Origin: Microbacterium sp. Se63.02b
GTDB taxonomy: Bacteria > Actinomycetota > Actinomycetes > Actinomycetales > Microbacteriaceae
Reading direction: 5' to 3'
Length of the DNA stretch: 64,000 nt
Assembly: GCF_014171575.1 (NCBI RefSeq)
Contig: NZ_CP050453.1
Coordinates: forward strand, 2,542,001 to 2,606,000
The notes under the pieces were generated by a model. That model was not told the origin of the DNA. It saw only the letters and a list, made by a program, of their open reading frames with translations, and did no database searches. Position 1 is the first letter of the stretch. The number at the start of each line of letters is the position of its first letter. Positions 63,199 through 64,000 of the stretch are shown piece by piece. A program made the position numbers and the translations under genes.

Positions 63199-64000
63199 TC
63201 AGGGGCGGTGGAAGGGATCCAGGTAGAGGCGTTCGGGGACCCGGAGCACGAACACGGGTGTGCCCGACGCCCAGATGGCGGCTGCCCCCGCGCGCAGCAA
63301 ATCGATCTGCTGGTCCGACTCGGCCACGATCACGACATCGGCTCCCTCGACCCGCACAGCAGCGCCGTTGACGTGGAACACCCCGTCTCGTTCGGTGACC
63401 TCGGGGTACGGCAGGTGCAGTTCGCGAAGGTCACCGAGGATGTACGTGGGACGGGAGCCCTCCGGTGCCGCCAGCACGTGCTTGGGGCGGTCGATTCCGG
63501 TGAGCACGAGCACCGAGTCGATTCCGACACGGCTCGCACCCATGATGTCGGTGTCGAGCCGGTCGCCGATGAACAGAGCCTTCTGCGCCCCGAAGCGGGC
63601 CAGGGCCTCTTCGAAGATCGGTGCTTCAGGCTTGCCCGCGACGGTCGCCAATCGACCCACCGCCGTATGGACGGCGGACACGAGGGTGCCGTTTCCCGGC
63701 GCCACCCCGCGCTCGCGCGGAATCGTCCAGTCCGTGTTCGTGGCGATCCACGGGATGCCGCCCTCGTCCTCGGGGAGCTTGAGCGCGAACGCGGCTTCCG
63801 CGAGGTCGGTCCAGGCGACCTCGGGTGCGAAGCCCTGCACCACTGCGCTCGGCGAGTCTTCGGCGCTGCGTGTCACCGTGTAGCCGGCCTTGCGCACCTC
63901 GTCGACGAGCCCGTCGCCGCCCACGACGAGGATCGTCGCGGGCGCGGGCACGATCCGCGCCATCAGCCGCATCGCCGCCTGGGGGCTCGTGACGACGTCG
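63199..64000 (-). CDS. HAD-IIA family hydrolase, 5' end outside the window
   Basis: The visible C-terminal 267 or so residues belong to the NagD/4-nitrophenylphosphatase type HAD-IIA family: VVTSPQAAMRLMARIVP, the cap domain, and the C-terminal core GAQKALFIGDRLDTDIMGAS with its acidic motif IV. The first Asp-x-Asp motif lies beyond the window edge. These enzymes dephosphorylate small molecules such as glycerol phosphate. The reading frame is open to the last base. Confidence 0.87.
   Translation of the reverse strand, partial: DVVTSPQAAMRLMARIVPAPATILVVGGDGLVDEVRKAGYTVTRSAEDSPSAVVQGFAPEVAWTDLAEAAFALKLPEDEGGIPWIATNTDWTIPRERGVAPGNGTLVSAVHTAVGRLATVAGKPEAPIFEEALARFGAQKALFIGDRLDTDIMGASRVGIDSVLVLTGIDRPKHVLAAPEGSRPTYILGDLRELHLPYPEVTERDGVFHVNGAAVRVEGADVVIVAESDQQIDLLRAGAAAIWASGTPVFVLRVPERLYLDPFHRP

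Overview
The window is high-GC DNA from an actinobacterium. The gene order at the right end (HAD-IIA hydrolase, tlyA, NAD kinase, recN, pyrG, NUDIX, xerD, parA, scpA, scpB, rluB, tyrA, cmk, der) is the conserved actinobacterial chromosomal block. Together with the DUF222-HNH gene and the style of the small proteins it suggests Microbacteriaceae, most likely Microbacterium; the genus is an inference.

Positions 1-12100 are accessory genes: a YbaK-like deacylase, a cupin, and a Tn552-like transposon (about 1087-4798: two small serine recombinases flanking a DDE transposase and its AAA partner). Then come a VOC protein, a TetR/NmrA-like/ASCH-like operon with tandem TetR operators, a SnoaL-like/MarR pair, a small tyrosine phosphatase, and an ABC-F ribosome-protection ATPase plus an MFS exporter, preceded by a hexapeptide leader that looks like an attenuator.

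Positions 12446-44712 are the core of an integrative and conjugative element (ICE). On the minus strand are a small membrane protein and a MobF (TrwC/TraI-like) relaxase-helicase. On the plus strand are a methyltransferase, an N4/N6 DNA methylase, a full-length second replicative polymerase (DnaE) flanked by LysR and AraC regulators, a primase-polymerase-like protein, a DUF2637-HTH membrane protein, a ParB-like protein and a type IV secretion system. The secretion genes include a VirB8-like candidate, a lysozyme/M23 hydrolase, two VirB2-like small membrane proteins, a VirB6/TrbL protein, an SCO6880-family protein, VirB4 and VirD4. An SSB-like protein, a DUF4913-like protein, an excisionase and a tyrosine integrase follow. 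The integrase lies next to the 3' end of tRNA-Pro(GGG), the likely attachment gene. The opposite attachment site is not visible, so the ICE may begin left of position 1 and include the accessory genes.

The most unusual signal is a short gene-oriented motif, G(C/T)ACCT-N4-5-GGTGACCC and variants. It lies before at least twelve plus-strand ICE transcription units and, on the minus strand, before the relaxase and the small membrane protein. At several sites it forms the tip of a hairpin whose lower stem differs in sequence but stays complementary. This looks like an element-wide regulatory system that I do not recognise.

Positions 44900-64000 are chromosome. The genes are ordinary, but der, parA, xerD, recN (twice) and a NUDIX gene (twice, compensating) carry 1-2 base deletions, several in runs of G or C. 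Since der is normally essential, sequencing error is the simplest explanation.
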